From the NCBI GenBank assembly GCA_963809715.1, contig CAWEKO010000003.1, forward strand, positions 372,001 through 436,000: 64,000 nt of DNA, in the 5' to 3' direction. The position numbers and the translations under genes were made by a program. This document shows, in pieces, positions 61,721 to 64,000 of the stretch. Within the stretch, counting starts at the first letter, position 1; each line of letters begins with the position of its first letter. The stretch comes from Bog-473 sp963809715. GTDB lineage: Bacteria > Actinomycetota > Acidimicrobiia > Acidimicrobiales > RAAP-2. Below the pieces are notes generated by a model. The model did no database searches and was not told where the DNA came from. It worked only from the letters and a program-made list of their open reading frames with translations.

Positions 61721-62602
61721 TCAGGGTGGAGGAGCAAGGAGCGCGCGCAGGGCGGCGCCAGCCTGACGCCCCACCTCCTCGGGGACGAGCTCGTCCAGTG
61801 TGTCCGAGAAGACCTCCACCCCGATCGGCGCACTGGTGCCCGTGGCCCGCAGGTCGGCCACCAGGCCGGCCAGGTCGAGCTCGCCCTGCCCCGGCAGCAG
61901 GCGCTCGTGCAGCGTGGCCGCCACGGGATCGGCCTCCGTCACGGCGGGCGCGTCGCACAGCTGCACCCCGACGATGCGCTCACCGGGCACCGTGCGCAGC
62001 AGGCCGGTCTCGGCCGACCCGCTGGCGAAGTAGTGCCAGGCGTCGACGGCCAAGCCGCCGTTGGGTGCCCCAGCCAGCTGTACAACGGACCAGGCCGCCT
62101 CGAGGTCGGGGATCTTGGACCAGGGCAAGAACTCGAGCTGGACCAGGAGTCCGTGCTCGGCGGCCCGCCGGCACAGGGCGGCGAAGCTCTCGGCGGCGTC
62201 GTCGAGCGACCACGGACCGCCGAAGACGTCCACCGCGTTGAGCGACCGGGCGCCCAGGGCGTCTGCCACGGCGAAGAGCTGGGCCTCGCCGCAGGAGAAG
62301 ATCCGCTCGCTGTCGTGCTCGGGTGCGATGTGCACGTCCGCCGCGCCCGGGAGCCACCACCAGGCCGGGTCGAGCTCGGCCACCGACACCCCGTGGTCGT
62401 CGAGGACGGCGCGCAGGTCGCGGTCGCTCAGCCCCTCGGCGCGGGCGTCGTGGTAGTCGCGTCCCCAGAGCGACAGGTAGTCGAAGCCGCCGGCCCGCGC
62501 CGCCGCCACGCGGGCGCGGAAGGGGGTGCCGCGGCGCAGCGTGCCCGAGCAGAGCACGGTCGCCTCGTTCCCCCTACGCCCCCCATGGCCGGGCTGGCTC
62601 AT
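61721..62602 (-). CDS. sugar phosphate isomerase/epimerase-like TIM-barrel protein
   Basis: A 293-aa (beta/alpha)8 protein of the xylose-isomerase-like/AP-endonuclease-2 group. Metal-binding residues expected in this fold are suggested by LVQLEFLPWSK, GGLAVDAWHYF, VGVQLCDAP and PIGVEVFSD. Members interconvert sugars, inositol derivatives or hydroxypyruvate. The GTG within EATVLCSG is a possible shorter start, since the first 14 residues are Gly/Arg-rich. It starts 10 bp after the SDR stop. Confidence 0.82.
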   Translation of the reverse strand: MSQPGHGGRRGNEATVLCSGTLRRGTPFRARVAAARAGGFDYLSLWGRDYHDARAEGLSDRDLRAVLDDHGVSVAELDPAWWWLPGAADVHIAPEHDSERIFSCGEAQLFAVADALGARSLNAVDVFGGPWSLDDAAESFAALCRRAAEHGLLVQLEFLPWSKIPDLEAAWSVVQLAGAPNGGLAVDAWHYFASGSAETGLLRTVPGERIVGVQLCDAPAVTEADPVAATLHERLLPGQGELDLAGLVADLRATGTSAPIGVEVFSDTLDELVPEEVGRQAGAALRALLAPPP

Positions 62603-62612
62603 GCGCGAGCCG

Positions 62613-63420
62613 TCAGCCGGCCGAGGGTTCGAGTGGCGGTGCCGGCACGGCCATGGCGGGCGCCTCCGTGCCCCCGTCGATCTCGAACACCTTGCCGGTC
62701 ACCCAGGAGCTGGCGTCGGAGACCAGGTAGAGGACGGCGCAGGCGATGTCCTCGGGTTCGCCCGGACGGCCCATCGGGGTGTTGGTCAGGAACTGGGTGC
62801 GCAGGGCGTCGTCGGTCAGCACGACGTCGAGCGAGCGGGTGGCCACGCCCCCCACGTCAATGGCGTTCACCCGAACCCGGGGTGCCAGCTCGGGCGCCAT
62901 GTTGCGGGTGATGCGGTCCAGGGCCGCCTTGACCGCTCCGTAGGCCGCGAAGCTCGTCTGGGTCATGCTGGCCGAGCGCGACGAGATGTTGACCACCGCC
63001 CCGCCGCCCGAAGTGTCCACCATGGCCCGGGCGGCCAGCTTGGTCATGGTGAAGGGCGCAGTGACGTTGAAGTGGAACGCCCGCTCCAAGAAGCCCTCGC
63101 TCGTGTCCATGGCGGCCCGTGGCATGGCACCGCCGGCGTTGTTGACCGCGACGTCGAGACGACCGAACTCGCCGCCGCGCCGAGTCGACCAGCTGCTGGA
63201 GCTGGGCCTGGTCGGTCACGTCGGTCGGCACCACGAGCGCCCGCCGGCCCGTCTCCTCGACCAGGGCGGCCACCTCCTCGAGATCGGTCCGGGTGCGCGC
63301 CGCCAGCACCACGTCGGCACCGGCCTCGGCCAGGCCGAGAGCGATGCCCCGTCCGATGCCGAGCCCCGCCCCGGTGACGACGGCCACCCGGTCGTCGAGG
63401 CGGAAGCGGTCGAGGATCAC
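62613..63420 (-). CDS. short-chain dehydrogenase/reductase (frame-disrupted)
   Basis: Starts at GTG 63420, overlapping the stop of the upstream reductase gene. The first frame gives FRLDDRVAVVTGAGLGIGRG and goes as far as LQQLVDSAR. One base must then be removed at about 63169-63182 to continue as GEFGRLDVAVNNAGG. The second frame then holds VVNISSRSASM, YGAVK (YxxxK) and the C-terminal FEIDGGTEAPA. The joined protein is about 269 aa, a normal SDR. The frame break is probably a sequence error. Confidence 0.78.
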
Positions 63421-64000
63421 GAGGTGGCCCGGCCCCGTCGCAGTGCACGTGCGGCGCGCCCGGCCACCAGCGGCATCTCGAGGTAGGTGCGCAGCCCGGG
63501 CTCGGCCGCACACACGTAGGGCACGGCGTTGACGCAGTGCAGGGCCGTCGCCACGATGCCGGGATTGCGGGCCAGTCCGGCCTCGATCGACGTCGGGATG
63601 GAGCTTGCGGAACGTCACCAGGCAGTCCGGGTCGCCGGTGATCTCGACCTCGAAGTGCTCACCGTCGGGGCCGAAGCGCCACGGCGGGTCGAGGTGCTCC
63701 TCGCCCATGAGCCAGTTGACGGCCGCGGTGACGACCGGCTCGCCGTCGACCAGGCCCTCCCAGCGGAAGCGCTGGGCCGCCACGAGGCCCGGGTGCGATC
63801 GGCCCGATGGGTGAGTCGATGGGGGCGGTGGCCACCGCCATCTCGTGCGTGGTGCGCAGGGCGGGGTCGAGGTCGAAGCCGAGCTCGTCGGCCACCATGT
63901 GGACCGACTGGCGGAAGCCGGCGCCCAGCGCCTCGGCCATGATGCTCTGGCGCGCCTCCTCGGGCGTCTTGCCGAAGAGCATCCAGTCGCGGATGACGTC
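63417..64000 (-). CDS. DapB-like / 2,4-diaminopentanoate dehydrogenase-type reductase, partial and twice frame-disrupted
   Basis: The gene enters at the window's right end without a start. It reads DVIRDWMLFGKTPEEARQ, then SVHMVADELGFDLDP and TAPIDSPIG. Frame breaks at about 63787-63793 and 63593-63595, each mended by dropping one base, restore LVAAQRFRWEGLVDGE and HPTSIEAGLARNPGIVATAL then HCVNAVPYVCAA. The C-terminal pattern is that of the dihydrodipicolinate-reductase-like NAD(P) dehydrogenases that include 2,4-diaminopentanoate dehydrogenase. Its TGA overlaps the SDR GTG. Substrate unknown. Confidence 0.75.

Noticed and set aside
1..64000. tRNA, rRNA, CRISPR, insertion sequences, phage genes
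   Set aside because: No array of spaced repeats, no transposase or integrase motif, no cloverleaf and no rRNA-like stretch was recognised in any intergenic region or frame.

Overview
The window is high-GC DNA with dense genes, many GTG starts, and repeated 4-bp stop/start overlaps (ATGA, GTGA). Its gene content points to an actinomycete-type bacterium: a DipZ-type thiol protein, an ECF41 sigma factor with its carboxymuconolactone-decarboxylase partner, a SigB/SigF partner-switching module, an Rpf-like lytic enzyme and NodIJ-type ABC exporters. A free-living soil or water actinobacterium, perhaps Acidimicrobiia, is a reasonable guess, but no marker gene fixes the taxon. No rRNA, tRNA, CRISPR array, insertion sequence or phage gene was seen. 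It reads as ordinary chromosome with some accessory metabolic operons.

Layout. 1-2.4 kb: leftward operon (SDR, serine hydrolase, truncated agmatinase-like enzyme). 2.5-10.6 kb: complete Kdp potassium-uptake locus. A tiny membrane ORF and kdpFABC run rightward; kdpE and a KdpD-type kinase run leftward; the KdpD ATP-binding/Usp half is a separate divergent gene. 10.6-12.5 kb: nucleoside phosphorylase, limonene-epoxide-hydrolase-like enzyme and secreted Rpf-like enzyme. 12.5-13.1 kb: regulatory region with a perfect CRP/GlxR-type palindrome. 13.1-19.4 kb: acyl-CoA synthetase, DipZ, membrane protein, alpha/beta hydrolase and GH1 beta-glucosidase. 19.5-22.8 kb: NodI/NodJ-like ABC exporter and an orphan ParA. 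22.8-28.3 kb: stress-response partner switch with a 1224-aa sensor/phosphatase/kinase, a STAS protein, a degenerate RsbW-like protein and a SigB/F sigma factor. 28.4-34.7 kb: amino-acid permease, SDRs, small kinase, acetyltransferases and DoxX. 34.8-39.3 kb: tightly coupled sugar operon (GH4 glycosidase, dehydrogenase, aldolase, FGGY kinase). 39.3-46.0 kb: branched-chain-amino-acid-type ABC transporter in which the LivF ATPase is fused to a complete MFS transporter, preceded by a 22-bp perfect palindrome. 46-58.7 kb: mixed enzymes, NagB-like and threonine-dehydratase-like genes, pirin, the ECF41 pair with its own promoter, and a CoA transferase. 58.8-64 kb: questin-oxidase-like protein, aldo/keto reductase, and a leftward operon of hydrolase, TIM-barrel isomerase, SDR and a DapB-like reductase cut by the window edge.

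The most unusual items are the MFS-LivF fusion transporter, the divergently split KdpD, and a partner switch in which the apparent anti-sigma factor has lost its ATP-binding motifs while an intact GHKL kinase domain sits in the phosphatase protein. At least six +1 frameshifts, all in leftward genes near the two ends of the window, look like sequence errors and should be corrected before those proteins are interpreted.
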